Under the pieces are notes generated by a model, which was given only the letters and a program-made list of their open reading frames with translations, ran no database searches and was not told the origin of the DNA. Both the position numbers and the translations under genes were made by a program. Below, piece after piece: positions 7,978 through 16,863 of a DNA stretch of 64,000 nt. The stretch comes from Daejeonella oryzae DSM 19973 (lineage in GTDB: Bacteria > Bacteroidota > Bacteroidia > Sphingobacteriales > Sphingobacteriaceae). Within the stretch, counting starts at the first letter, position 1; every line of letters begins with the position of its first letter. The stretch is from the NCBI RefSeq assembly GCF_000422945.1, contig NZ_AUHA01000007.1:1-64000 (forward strand), in the 5' to 3' direction.

Positions 7978-9321
7978 ATGACCCAGCCCTCCATACTTAT
8001 TGTTGATGATGAAAATAAACTGCGTCAGTTGCTCGGGCGAATTTTACAATTGGAAGGGTATCGTGTTTGGGAAGCTGAAAATGTAAAAGAAGCTTGGAGA
8101 ATTCTGGAAAGAGAAGAAATTACGTTGGTTTTAAGTGATGTGAAGCTACCCGATGGAAATGGAGTTGAACTTGCCGCTCAAATCAAATTAAAGTTTCCTG
8201 CATTAGAAATAATTGTTTTAACGGCTTTTGGAAGTATTGAAGATGGCGTAAAAGCTATTAAAAACGGGGCCTTTGATTATATTATCAAAGGAGATGATAA
8301 TGATAAAATCATTCCGCTAGTTAGTAAGGCTATTAACAAATCCATTTTACAGCATAAGATTTTCCGGCTTGAAAATAAATTGCGACGGCAGTTTAGTTTT
8401 GAAAATATCGTGGGGAATTCCGCAGAGATTAAAGCGGCTATTAATATATCCCGACGGGTTGCGGTGACCGATACCACAGTTTTATTGCTGGGTGAGACAG
8501 GAACAGGCAAAGAAGTTTTCGCTCAGGCGATACATCAGGAAAGTCAGCGCCAGTCGCGGTCTTTTGTGGCGGTAAACTGCAGTTCTTTTTTAAGGGAAAT
8601 TCTGGAAAGTGAATTATTTGGTTACAAAGCAGGAGCTTTTACAGGAGCCTTAAAAGATAAAAAAGGATTATGGGAAGAAGCCGAAGGAGGAACTATTTTC
8701 CTGGATGAAATCGCGGAAATGAGTATGGACCTTCAAGCAAAGCTTTTACGCGTGTTAGAGAACGGCGAATATATAAAACTGGGTGATACAAAGACAATGA
8801 AGTCGGATGTTCGCATTATTGCAGCCACTAACCGGGATTTAAGCCAGGAAATTGAAAAAGGTACTTTCCGTTCTGATCTGTATTACCGTTTATCAGTTTT
8901 CGCCATTAAATTGCCAGCTCTACGTGAGCGAGCGGAAGATATTAGTTTACTGGCAGAGCATTACCTGCGGGAGTTTTCGCATAAAACCAACCGGCAGATA
9001 ACAGGCATGGATAAAGAATTTTTAATTAAAATATCCAGGTATTCCTGGAAAGGGAATGTCCGGGAACTAAAAAATACCATCGAGCGGGCAGTTATTCTTT
9101 CCGATTCTAATACCCTAACGCCCGATCTTCTTCCTATCGAATTTCACATAAATTCGGATTCTCTAAACCGGATGGATCTGGCATCGGTAGAACAAGCACA
9201 TATTCAAAAAGTGCTGTATTACAGCAAGGGAAATAAGGCTGAAGCTGCCCGGCTTTTGAATATCGGCCTTACTACTTTATATCGAAAAATAGAAGAATAT
9301 CAATTAGATACCGGCGTTTAA
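7978..9321 (+). CDS. Sigma-54-dependent NtrC-type response regulator linked to kdp
   Basis: 447 residues in three domains. The receiver (1-120) has acidic pocket D10/D11, phosphoacceptor D54 and conserved K104. The AAA+ sigma-54 activator has Walker A GETGTGKE (172-179), the GAFTGA loop that contacts sigma-54 (219-224) and Walker B TIFLDE (239-244). A Fis-type helix-turn-helix lies at the C-terminus (EAARLLNIGLTTLYRKI). It converges on, and overlaps by 4 bases, a kinase-less sensor paralogous to the kinase at 18034, and it lies 2.7 kb before the kdp genes. No KdpE (OmpR-type) regulator is present, so this protein probably takes KdpE's place and drives the sigma-54-like promoter at 10637. The domain assignment is certain; the target is inferred. 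Confidence 0.95.
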   Translation: MTQPSILIVDDENKLRQLLGRILQLEGYRVWEAENVKEAWRILEREEITLVLSDVKLPDGNGVELAAQIKLKFPALEIIVLTAFGSIEDGVKAIKNGAFDYIIKGDDNDKIIPLVSKAINKSILQHKIFRLENKLRRQFSFENIVGNSAEIKAAINISRRVAVTDTTVLLLGETGTGKEVFAQAIHQESQRQSRSFVAVNCSSFLREILESELFGYKAGAFTGALKDKKGLWEEAEGGTIFLDEIAEMSMDLQAKLLRVLENGEYIKLGDTKTMKSDVRIIAATNRDLSQEIEKGTFRSDLYYRLSVFAIKLPALRERAEDISLLAEHYLREFSHKTNRQITGMDKEFLIKISRYSWKGNVRELKNTIERAVILSDSNTLTPDLLPIEFHINSDSLNRMDLASVEQAHIQKVLYYSKGNKAEAARLLNIGLTTLYRKIEEYQLDTGV

Positions 9322-10367
9322 GTTTGTTTTTTTAATATATATAGTTTACCAACAGACTTGCCGGAGGTAATTATATCTAAGTCCGTATTTAATTCCGATA
9401 AATCATTTGAAGAGGCCATGATTTCCTGGATTTCTATTTGGTATTGATTGTTATTTATTATTACAGAACCACTTTGGTTGTTAGTGAATATTTTTCTCAA
9501 TGGTCCGTTGTCATCAGAGAGTTTGGATACTTTAATTCCAATAAATTTCTTTCTGTCAAGATCAAAGAGTTCTATTGCCGAAGGACTGATGAAAATAATT
9601 TCAAACAAGTTGTTTATGCCAATTACCGGATCCGGAGATTGTTTTAAAATGGCATCGGTAAACAATTTTTCAACTGTCATGATGGAAGCATTTTCTGCAT
9701 TCTGTTTTTCCAGGCTTTGTGCCATATTATTAAAAGCTTCAGAAACATCACCAAACTCATCCTTCCTATCAAAGTACAATCTTGTCTTATAATTTTTCCT
9801 GCTAATTTCCTCAATACCTTCAGTAATATACCGCAAGGGTTCTTCAAAAAAATCTGCCAGATTGAATACGAAGCTAAAGAGTACTATAAAGGTAATAGCT
9901 GATGCAACGCCAAGATAAATCGTGGCTTTTTTTATGGTTTGAGTTGAATTTTGACTTTTCCGTTCAATTGCCGACAAATTGAGTTTTTCAATTTGCCCCA
10001 CATATTTAAGGACTTCCCGAGCCGCTTCCCTTTGCCGTTGTAAGCCTAAAGAGTTATTTGTTAAGATTCCAAAACTGCGGTTTAAACCTACGACAGCCTC
10101 GTTTTCACCTTTTTCTGTTATATTTTTTTGTTCTTTGATTAAAGCAGATTTGAATTTTTCAATTGCATCTGGTGACAAGGGTATATCATTTTCGTCCAAC
10201 ACAGTTCTCATTTGGTTGGTATAATCTAAGGTGGCGTAATTATCTTTAAGAATAACATCATTGCTTTTGGAAATCAATCTTAAATAGAACAATGAAAGGG
10301 CTCCAAAAAAGATAACTACAACGAACAGGAACCAAAATCCGGCGTGGAGTTTTTGTTTTAATTTCAT
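9318..10367 (-). CDS. HAMP-PAS membrane sensor lacking a kinase domain
   Basis: 349 residues: transmembrane segment about 8-28, a periplasmic helical domain (30-145), a second transmembrane segment about 148-168, HAMP (about 170-225) and a PAS-like domain (about 240-345), ending exactly where the histidine-kinase core would begin. The N-terminal half parallels the full-length kinase at 18034 (compare VILKDNYATLDYTNQMRTVLDEND with AVLKDNYESLQYTHNMANVIDND; both then carry an AKE/KAQEQNIT-type stretch). So it is a truncated or specialised paralogue. It may form heterodimers with the kinase, act as a dominant modulator, or be a decaying copy. It is convergent with the sigma-54 regulator; the stop codons overlap. 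Confidence 0.85.
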   Translation of the reverse strand: MKLKQKLHAGFWFLFVVVIFFGALSLFYLRLISKSNDVILKDNYATLDYTNQMRTVLDENDIPLSPDAIEKFKSALIKEQKNITEKGENEAVVGLNRSFGILTNNSLGLQRQREAAREVLKYVGQIEKLNLSAIERKSQNSTQTIKKATIYLGVASAITFIVLFSFVFNLADFFEEPLRYITEGIEEISRKNYKTRLYFDRKDEFGDVSEAFNNMAQSLEKQNAENASIMTVEKLFTDAILKQSPDPVIGINNLFEIIFISPSAIELFDLDRKKFIGIKVSKLSDDNGPLRKIFTNNQSGSVIINNNQYQIEIQEIMASSNDLSELNTDLDIITSGKSVGKLYILKKQT

Positions 10368-10543
10368 TTAGAGCTCTTTAAAGTTGAGGTATTTTTTTGG
10401 AACCCAATGGTTTATTGAGTATTCAATTTACTAAATATTTCGCTATTTTTAAAGGAGACTTAGGGAAAACCAGTCAGGCCAGTATGGGAAGATTTGCAGC
10501 ATTTCATTCTTACTAATATTTAGATCCTTTCATTTTGAAAAAA

Positions 10544-10563
10544 CCCTTTCCATATTGGTAGGG
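10544..10563. promoter_or_regulatory. Possible enhancer site for the NtrC-type regulator
   Basis: CCCTTTCCATATTGGTAGGG is an imperfect inverted repeat about 90 bp upstream of the sigma-54-like promoter. This is the normal distance for an upstream activator site. The arms match in most positions but not all, and no second copy was found. Confidence 0.3.
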
Positions 10564-10636
10564 ATTATCTTCTATTTTTTTTCATATATCTAACCTTTAT
10601 TGCCTTATCGGGCTGCTAACAGGCTTTTTAATATTC

Positions 10637-10652
10637 TGGCATTTCAATAGCA
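10637..10652 (+). promoter_or_regulatory. Candidate sigma-54 (-24/-12) promoter of the kdp operon
   Basis: TGGCATTTCAATAGCA fits the -24/-12 consensus TGGCACG-N4-TTGC(A/T): GG and GC are present with exactly ten bases between them, and the flanking TGGCA and GCA agree. It lies 32 bp upstream of the first gene of the kdp group, giving a start of transcription near 10663. A sigma-54 activator is encoded next door. Confidence 0.6.
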
Positions 10653-10683
10653 TCGGGGCTATAAATAACAAATCAATTGTCCC

Positions 10684-11040
10684 ATGATTAATGACGAACA
10701 AATTTGCGAGCTTCTGAAAAACGAAGTTCCGGAAATCAGCAAAGCTTTAAAAGGCAAAGGCAGCAAAAGCTGTATTGCCGGATTAAAATTACTTACTACG
10801 CATACCGCCAGATTAATTGAGAAAGGGAGTATAGATGGCGTAAGAAAGTTCTTTTTACTGGCGGAAGAGCTTATAGAAATTGGATCACAACTTGTAAAGT
10901 CGGTTCTAACGGTGCAGTTTCTGATAAGTATCTATCCGATGCTTAAAGCCGAGACTGTGCAAACGCAACAATTAAAAGAAATCTTAAAAAGGCGACTATT
11001 ATGCCAGTACCGTTATTCGGTTAACATGGATAAATGGTAG
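10684..11040 (+). CDS. Small helical protein of unknown function, first gene of the kdp operon
   Basis: 118 residues, predicted all-helical and soluble, with no signal peptide or metal motif. Notable stretches are NDEQICELLKNEVPEIS, the basic KGKGSKSC patch and LLAEELIEIGSQLVKSV. I do not recognise a family with confidence. It follows the sigma-54-like promoter and ends 16 bp before a tiny membrane ORF and kdpF, so it is probably co-transcribed with kdpFABC. Its position suggests a Kdp-associated accessory or regulatory role; this is inference from context only. Confidence 0.75.
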   Translation: MINDEQICELLKNEVPEISKALKGKGSKSCIAGLKLLTTHTARLIEKGSIDGVRKFFLLAEELIEIGSQLVKSVLTVQFLISIYPMLKAETVQTQQLKEILKRRLLCQYRYSVNMDKW

Positions 11041-11056
11041 CCACAAAAAGAAATAA

Positions 11057-11140
11057 ATGGAAACAATCCTATTACTCCTGCTGGTTGCATTTTGCTTCTG
11101 GCTTTTTTACAAAACAGTAAACTACTTTGAAAAATTCTAA
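11057..11140 (+). CDS. 27-residue single-span membrane peptide next to kdpF
   Basis: ATG 11057 to TAA 11138-11140. The peptide has a METILLLLLVAFCFWLFY membrane segment and a basic/aromatic tail ending in EKF, the same last three residues as the KdpF-like peptide that starts 3 bp downstream. Its size and topology resemble KdpF, which stabilises KdpABC by lying against KdpA. It may be a second KdpF-like subunit, or a leader peptide. It was identified by reading between the annotated genes and is too short for normal gene callers. Confidence 0.6.
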   Translation: METILLLLLVAFCFWLFYKTVNYFEKF

Positions 11141-11143
11141 GTC

Positions 11144-11221
11144 ATGACCGCATTATTAATCGTTGGCATAGCCGTATTTATCTATATGGTGTATGTACTT
11201 ATCAAACCCGAAAAATTCTAA
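11144..11221 (+). CDS. kdpF: KdpF, small subunit of the potassium-transporting ATPase
   Basis: 25 residues (ATG 11144, TAA 11219-11221): one transmembrane helix, MTALLIVGIAVFIYMVYVLI, then KPEKF. The size, the single helix with YVL(I) near its end, and the short charged tail are those of KdpF (29 residues in E. coli, ending AEAF). It lies upstream of kdpA as in other kdpFABC operons. KdpF is a lipid-like stabiliser of the KdpABC complex. Confidence 0.85.
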   Translation: MTALLIVGIAVFIYMVYVLIKPEKF

Positions 11222-11222
11222 T

Positions 11223-11282
11223 ATGAACCATAACTTTTTACTTGCGGGCCTTACCCTGACAGCTATCTGGCTATTCCCTTAA
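11223..11282 (+). CDS. Possible 19-residue hydrophobic peptide
   Basis: ATG 11223, one base after the kdpF stop, to TAA 11280-11282. The peptide is hydrophobic (FLLAGLTLTAIWLF). The tight spacing suggests translational coupling, but at this length an open frame is easily accidental. Confidence 0.3.
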   Translation: MNHNFLLAGLTLTAIWLFP

Positions 11283-11303
11283 TCAGGCGAATTCTTAAGA
11301 TAT

Positions 11304-11369
11304 ATGTCAGAAAGAATACTGTATCCGACCCTCTATTTATTTAACATCCGGGTATTATTTAAACTCTAA
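11304..11369 (+). CDS. Possible 21-residue peptide before kdpA
   Basis: ATG 11304 to TAA 11367-11369, 18 bp before kdpA. It is hydrophobic and basic, with no recognised relation. It may be a leader peptide or chance. Confidence 0.2.
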   Translation: MSERILYPTLYLFNIRVLFKL

Positions 11370-11387
11370 AAAATTTAAACACCACAT

Positions 11388-13085
11388 ATGAATACTGAAA
11401 TTTTAAGTGTTGGATTAACTTTTCTTGTTACCATTCTCCCGGCCATTCCGCTGGGGAGGTACATTTCAAAAGTTTACAAAGGCGAGAAAACCCTGCTTGA
11501 TCCGGTCCTCAATCCGCTGGATAAATTAATCTTTAAAAGCACGGGGCTTGACGCCAATCGCGAAATGAATTGGAAACAGCATTTATACGCATTGCTTACC
11601 GTTAACATGGTTTGGTTTTTTGTAGCCATGTTCCTATTAATGAACCAGGGCTGGCTTCCCTTGAACCCCGACAGCAACCCAAGCATGTCACCTCATCTGG
11701 CCTTTAATACCGCTATCAGTTTCCTGGTTAACTGTAATTTGCAGCACTATTCGGGCGAAACAGGGATGTCGTATTTAAGCCAGATCCTGTTTGTTACCTT
11801 TTTGCAGTTCGTATCTGCCGCAACCGGTTTAGCCGCTGCCGCCATGGTATTCAATGCGTTAAAAGAACGTACCACCGAAAAACTGGGTAACTTCTACAAT
11901 AACTTTGTAAAATCGCTTACACGGATTCTGCTTCCGGTTTCGATCGTAGTCGCACTGATCCTGGCGTTTAACGGTACGCCGATGAACTTTCAAGGTAAAG
12001 ACCAGTTTATTTCTGTTCAGGGCGATACCGTCAATGTTTCCAGAGGTCCTGCTGCCGCTATGATTGCTATCAAGCACGTAGGTACCAATGGCGGAGGATA
12101 TTTCGGTGTCAACTCAAGCCATCCGCTTGAGAATCCGAATTATCTGACCAACGTGACGGAAATTATTGCCCAGATGATCATTCCCCTGGCCATGGTGTTT
12201 GCGATTGGTTTTTACCTGAAACGGAAGAAGTTATCCTGGATGATTTTCGGCGTGATGACTTTGGGGTTCCTGATGCTGGTTATTCCAACTATCTATTCGG
12301 AAATACAGGGAAACCCTCAAATACAACAGATGGGCGTTGACCAGCGTGCCGGTGCAATGGAGGGTAAGGAAACCCACATTGGTGCTGCGGCTTCAGCCTA
12401 CTGGAGTATTGCAACAACCGTAATATCTACCGGTTCCGTCAATTCCATGCATGATAGTTCCATGCCCATATCCGGTATGATGCAATTGCTGGCCATGATG
12501 ACCAATGCTTTCTATGGGGGTGTTGGTGTGGGGATACTCAATTTTTATGTCTTCATTATTATAGCTGTATTTATTTCCGGATTAATGGTGGGACGCACCC
12601 CCGAATTTATGGGCAAAAAAATAGAAGCCCGCGAAATAAAGATCGCCATGATCGTTGCACTGTTCCATCCCTTCTTAATATTGGTTGGAACCGCACTTTC
12701 CGCCTATGGGATCACTAATTTAAAGGATATCGCATGGCTCAATAATCCCGGCTTTCATGGCTTTTCAGAAATGCTGTATGAGTTCACCTCATCAGCGGCC
12801 AATAACGGCTCCGGTTTCGAAGGCCTGGGCGACAATACTCCATGGTGGAATATATCAACCGGGATAGTTCTTATTCTTGGACGCTTTATCCCGATTATTG
12901 GTCCCCTGGCCATAGCAGGCCTGCTGGCCACAAAAAAGAGCATTCCTGAAAGTGCCGGTACTTTAAAAACCGATACCACAACTTTCGGAGTGATGATCTT
13001 TGCCGTCATCTTTATTATTACTGCGCTTTCATTTTTCCCTGCCTTAACCCTGGGACCGATAGCAGAATATTTCTCTATCTATTAA
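11388..13085 (+). CDS. kdpA: Potassium-transporting ATPase subunit A
   Basis: 565-residue channel-like subunit of the high-affinity K+ pump KdpFABC, an inner-membrane protein of the superfamily of K+ transporters. The four selectivity-filter repeats are recognisable: [46 protein letters not shown] and [11 protein letters not shown]. The length matches E. coli KdpA (557). It is followed after 13 bp by kdpB. Transcription probably starts at the sigma-54-like promoter ahead of the 118-residue ORF. Confidence 0.98.
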   Translation: MNTEILSVGLTFLVTILPAIPLGRYISKVYKGEKTLLDPVLNPLDKLIFKSTGLDANREMNWKQHLYALLTVNMVWFFVAMFLLMNQGWLPLNPDSNPSMSPHLAFNTAISFLVNCNLQHYSGETGMSYLSQILFVTFLQFVSAATGLAAAAMVFNALKERTTEKLGNFYNNFVKSLTRILLPVSIVVALILAFNGTPMNFQGKDQFISVQGDTVNVSRGPAAAMIAIKHVGTNGGGYFGVNSSHPLENPNYLTNVTEIIAQMIIPLAMVFAIGFYLKRKKLSWMIFGVMTLGFLMLVIPTIYSEIQGNPQIQQMGVDQRAGAMEGKETHIGAAASAYWSIATTVISTGSVNSMHDSSMPISGMMQLLAMMTNAFYGGVGVGILNFYVFIIIAVFISGLMVGRTPEFMGKKIEAREIKIAMIVALFHPFLILVGTALSAYGITNLKDIAWLNNPGFHGFSEMLYEFTSSAANNGSGFEGLGDNTPWWNISTGIVLILGRFIPIIGPLAIAGLLATKKSIPESAGTLKTDTTTFGVMIFAVIFIITALSFFPALTLGPIAEYFSIY

Positions 13086-13098
13086 TAATCATATAAAA

Positions 13099-15141
13099 AT
13101 GAGCATTCATAAACGTACAAGTCAAAATTTATTTCAGGGAGACCTGGTAAGAGAGGCTTTAAAGCAATCTTTCGTCAAACTGAATCCTATAATAATGTTC
13201 CGTAACCCGGTCATGTTTTGTGTAGAGATCTGCACTGTGATCATGCTGGTTGTTACATTTTTCTCGATCAGCGACAGTAGTCAGGGAAGTTTCGGCTATA
13301 ATCTGACCGTATTCCTGATCCTGTTTGCCACCTTACTGTTTGCCAACTTTGCCGAGGCCATTGCCGAAGCAAGAGGTAAGGCACAGGCAAACAGTCTGCG
13401 CAAGACCCGGGAAGAAACACCGGCCAAGGTAGTCCGCGAAGATGGGGCCATTGAAAAGCGTTCTTCAAGTTCCTTAAAAAAGGGAGATGTTTTCTTATGC
13501 GAAACCGGAGATATTATTCCCACCGACGGAGAAATCATTGAGGGTATTGCAACCATTGATGAGAGCGCAATTACAGGAGAATCCGCCCCGGTGATCCGGG
13601 AGTCGGGCGGTGATAAATCATCTGTAACGGGTGGAACCAAGGTGCTTTCTGACCAGGTTAAAGTGATAGTAACTACAGAGCCCGGAGAAAGTTTTCTGGA
13701 TAAAATGATAGCCCTTGTTGAAGGAGCGTCACGCCAGAAAACCCCGAATGAAATCGCCCTGACTATTTTACTGGCTGGTTTTACCCTCGTTTTCATCATT
13801 GTTTGTATTACTCTGAAACCCTTCGCTGATTATGCAAACACGCCAATAACTATAGCTGCTTTCATTTCGCTTTTTGTGTGCCTGATTCCCACTACCATTG
13901 GTGGCCTACTATCCGCCATTGGTATAGCCGGTATGGATCGTGCTTTAAGGGCGAATGTGATCACTAAATCAGGTAAAGCGGTAGAAACAGCCGGAGACCT
14001 GGATGTCTTATTACTGGATAAAACCGGCACCATCACCATTGGTAACCGTAAAGCAACTAATTTTTATCCAAGTGAAGGAGTAAATGCCCAACGTTTTAAT
14101 GAAGCCTGTGTATTCAGTTCCATTTCCGATGAAACACCAGAAGGTAAATCGATTATCGAACTGGCTAAAAACGGAAATCCGAGTGCAATTTACAAGGCTC
14201 CTGCAGGATCCACTTTCATCAAATTTACTGCTGAAACCCGTTCAAGTGGTATCGACACCCCCGAAGGTTCCCGTATCCGCAAAGGCGCATTCGATTCCAT
14301 TCGTAATATGGTGCTAAAAGCCGGTAATACGGTTCCGGCAGACATTGAAGAGAAGGTTAAAGTAATTGCCTCTAATGGCGGAACGCCATTGGTAGTTTCT
14401 GAAAGCGAATATGCTTTAGGAGTGATTGAACTACAGGACATCATCAAACCGGGAATTCAAGAACGATTTGAGCGTTTGCGTAAAATGGGTGTAAAAACGG
14501 TGATGGTTACCGGGGATAACCCGCTAACTGCGAAGTATATCGCTGAAAAGGCGGGAGTAGATGATTATATCGCGGAGGCAAAACCGGAAGATAAAATGAA
14601 TTACATCCGCAATGAGCAGGCGCAGGGTAAATTGGTAGCCATGATGGGCGACGGCACAAACGATGCGCCGGCATTGGCCCAGGCGGATGTGGGGGTAGCC
14701 ATGAACAGCGGCACGGCGGCGGCTAAAGAAGCCGGTAATATGGTCGATCTGGATAATGATCCGACTAAGCTTATTGAGATCGTAGAGATAGGAAAGCAAC
14801 TCTTAATGACCCGCGGTACATTGACCACTTTTTCCATTGCTAATGACGTAGCCAAGTACTTTGCCATTGTACCGGCCTTGTTTATTGCTTCGATACCTGC
14901 ATTGCAGGGATTGAACGTTATGAGGCTGGCAAGCCCCGAAAGTGCCATCCTTTCGGCCATTATCTTCAACGCCATCATTATCCCGATATTGATCCCGCTA
15001 GCCCTGAAGGGAGTTGCCTATAAGCCCATTGGTGCAAGTGCATTATTACGCCGAAACCTGTTCATTTACGGTCTTGGGGGTGTTATTGTCCCATTTATTG
15101 GTATCAAGCTTATTGATATGATTATCTCATTATTTATTTAA
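13099..15141 (+). CDS. kdpB: Potassium-transporting ATPase ATP-binding subunit B
   Basis: 680-residue P-type ATPase that powers K+ uptake by KdpFABC. The catalytic aspartate is D307 in [12 protein letters not shown], the same residue number as in E. coli KdpB. Other motifs are TGES (actuator loop, in [13 protein letters not shown]), [13 protein letters not shown] and [18 protein letters not shown] (hinge). The phospho-regulatory TGES serine is preserved. It is followed after 6 bp by kdpC. Confidence 0.98.
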   Translation: MSIHKRTSQNLFQGDLVREALKQSFVKLNPIIMFRNPVMFCVEICTVIMLVVTFFSISDSSQGSFGYNLTVFLILFATLLFANFAEAIAEARGKAQANSLRKTREETPAKVVREDGAIEKRSSSSLKKGDVFLCETGDIIPTDGEIIEGIATIDESAITGESAPVIRESGGDKSSVTGGTKVLSDQVKVIVTTEPGESFLDKMIALVEGASRQKTPNEIALTILLAGFTLVFIIVCITLKPFADYANTPITIAAFISLFVCLIPTTIGGLLSAIGIAGMDRALRANVITKSGKAVETAGDLDVLLLDKTGTITIGNRKATNFYPSEGVNAQRFNEACVFSSISDETPEGKSIIELAKNGNPSAIYKAPAGSTFIKFTAETRSSGIDTPEGSRIRKGAFDSIRNMVLKAGNTVPADIEEKVKVIASNGGTPLVVSESEYALGVIELQDIIKPGIQERFERLRKMGVKTVMVTGDNPLTAKYIAEKAGVDDYIAEAKPEDKMNYIRNEQAQGKLVAMMGDGTNDAPALAQADVGVAMNSGTAAAKEAGNMVDLDNDPTKLIEIVEIGKQLLMTRGTLTTFSIANDVAKYFAIVPALFIASIPALQGLNVMRLASPESAILSAIIFNAIIIPILIPLALKGVAYKPIGASALLRRNLFIYGLGGVIVPFIGIKLIDMIISLFI

Positions 15142-15147
15142 ATCATC

Positions 15148-15702
15148 ATGAAACAACATATTTTAACTGCCTTACGCCTGACAGCAATTTGTATCGTAAT
15201 TTTTTGCGTAGCCTACCCGGCGCTAATCTGGGCTGTAGCCCAGGCAGCTCCCGGCCAGGGAAAGGGTGAAACTATCCTGAAGAACGGAAAAGTGATCGGG
15301 TATGAAAAAATAGGACAATCTTTTACTGAAGACCGCTATTTCAACTCACGCCCCTCGGCGGTTTCTTACAATGCGGCAGGTTCCGGGGGCTCTAACAAAG
15401 GAGCCTCAAATCCTGATTATTTGAAAGAGGTTCAGGCCAGGATTGATACTTTCCTGGTTCATAATCCGGATGTTAAAATAGAACAAATTCCGGTTGAGTT
15501 GATTACAGCTTCAGGCTCCGGTCTTGATCCGCATTTATCTCCAAAAGGAGCTAAAATACAGATTGGCAGGATAGCCAAAATCCGGAATATCAGGATCGAG
15601 AAATTGGTGCAACTGGTAGATCAGCATACTGATAAGCCCATCATGGGACCAGATGTCGTTCATATACTAAAACTTAATCTCGCACTCGACGAATTAAAAT
15701 AA
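15148..15702 (+). CDS. kdpC: Potassium-transporting ATPase subunit C
   Basis: 184 residues: one N-terminal transmembrane helix (about 10-30, AICIVIFCVAYPALIWAVAQ) and a periplasmic domain with the family motifs GQSFTEDRYFNSRPSA, NAAGSGGSN and SGSGLDPHLSPKGAK. KdpC helps assemble the pump and raises its ATP affinity. The length matches the family (about 190). Confidence 0.97.
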   Translation: MKQHILTALRLTAICIVIFCVAYPALIWAVAQAAPGQGKGETILKNGKVIGYEKIGQSFTEDRYFNSRPSAVSYNAAGSGGSNKGASNPDYLKEVQARIDTFLVHNPDVKIEQIPVELITASGSGLDPHLSPKGAKIQIGRIAKIRNIRIEKLVQLVDQHTDKPIMGPDVVHILKLNLALDELK

Positions 15703-15768
15703 TTAAAAATCACTTTGTCCGCTGGCTGTACCAGTTTACTGATATAAAACTTATAAATAAGTAATATA

Positions 15769-16842
15769 ATGAAAAAACCATTTATACTTGCAGCACTCGC
15801 TGCTTGTACTATTTTAACTGCGAATGCACAATCTAATCCGCTTACCATTTCAGGTTATGTAGAAGGATACTATGTTCATGATTTTGCAATTCCTGTAAAT
15901 AATCTACGCCCCTCATTCACTTATAATCATACCCGGCATAATGAAGTTAATCTTAATTTGGGTTTATTAAAAGCCGCTTATGCAACAGATAATGTGCGTG
16001 CCAATCTGGGCTTAATGGTAGGAACTTACGCCCAATATAACCTGGCTGCAGAAAGTGAGGTCTTCCGGAATGTGTACGAAGCCAATGTGGGTGTTAAATT
16101 AAGCAGGAACTCGGACTTTTGGCTGGATGCCGGTATATTTGCCTCCCATATTGGATGGGAAAGTGCAATTGGTAAGGATAACTGGACCTTAACGCGTAGT
16201 ATTGCTGCCGAAAACTCTCCTTATTATGAAGCCGGCGCCAAAGTCAGCTATACTACAACAGATAATAAATTGTCCCTTTCAGGAATGGTATTAAACGGAT
16301 GGCAGCGCATTCAGCGGCCGGATGGAAACCGTTCTGCTGCTTTTGGTACCCAGGTTACCTATAAACCCAGCGCTTCAGTTACTCTGAATTCCAGTACCTT
16401 TATTGGTAATGATAAACCGGAAGTGAGCCGCCAATACCGATACTTTCATAACTTTTATGGTATTTTCCAGTTGAATGAGCAGGTTGGATTAATTCTGGGT
16501 TTTGATGCCGGAGCTGAGCAAACATCTAAGGAGTCCGACGATCACAACACCTGGTATTCACCGGCAGCCATACTACGCTACAAGCCTTCTGAAAAAGTAT
16601 CGCTGGCGGGTCGTACCGAATATTACAGTGATGAGAATGGAGTAATCGTTTCAACCGGAACACCCAACGGATTTAAAACCTGGGGTTATTCAGCCAATGT
16701 TGATTACAGTCCGTATCAAAACATGGTGTTCAGACTGGAAGGTAAAGTGTATGATAGCAAGGATGCGATTTTCACTAATGATAACAGCATTCCATCAAAT
16801 AGTAACTCGGCCATAACTGCCGCGATAGCAGTTAGTTTCTAA
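15769..16842 (+). CDS. Outer-membrane beta-barrel porin in the kdp operon
   Basis: 357 residues with a signal peptide (cleavage after TANAQ, residue 21) and a barrel of alternating aromatic strands. It resembles the OmpL-like beta-barrel porin-2 family, which has SGYVEGYYVHDF near the N-terminus and ends in an aromatic residue (AVSF). It sits between kdpC and kdpD, 66 bp after kdpC, so it is probably made together with the pump. An outer-membrane pore made under potassium limitation would help K+ reach the pump; this is inference. The start at ATG 15769 gives a clean signal peptide. Confidence 0.85.
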   Translation: MKKPFILAALAACTILTANAQSNPLTISGYVEGYYVHDFAIPVNNLRPSFTYNHTRHNEVNLNLGLLKAAYATDNVRANLGLMVGTYAQYNLAAESEVFRNVYEANVGVKLSRNSDFWLDAGIFASHIGWESAIGKDNWTLTRSIAAENSPYYEAGAKVSYTTTDNKLSLSGMVLNGWQRIQRPDGNRSAAFGTQVTYKPSASVTLNSSTFIGNDKPEVSRQYRYFHNFYGIFQLNEQVGLILGFDAGAEQTSKESDDHNTWYSPAAILRYKPSEKVSLAGRTEYYSDENGVIVSTGTPNGFKTWGYSANVDYSPYQNMVFRLEGKVYDSKDAIFTNDNSIPSNSNSAITAAIAVSF

Positions 16843-16863
16843 GATTTGTATTTTAACCGAATA

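Noticed and set aside
10484-10501. Alternative sigma-54 promoter (ATGGGAAGATTTGCA)
   Set aside because: The GG and GC are only eight bases apart instead of ten, and it is farther from the gene than the site at 10637.
13268-14978. Several antisense ORFs in kdpB
   Set aside because: Shadow frames of a strongly conserved gene with matched codon bias.
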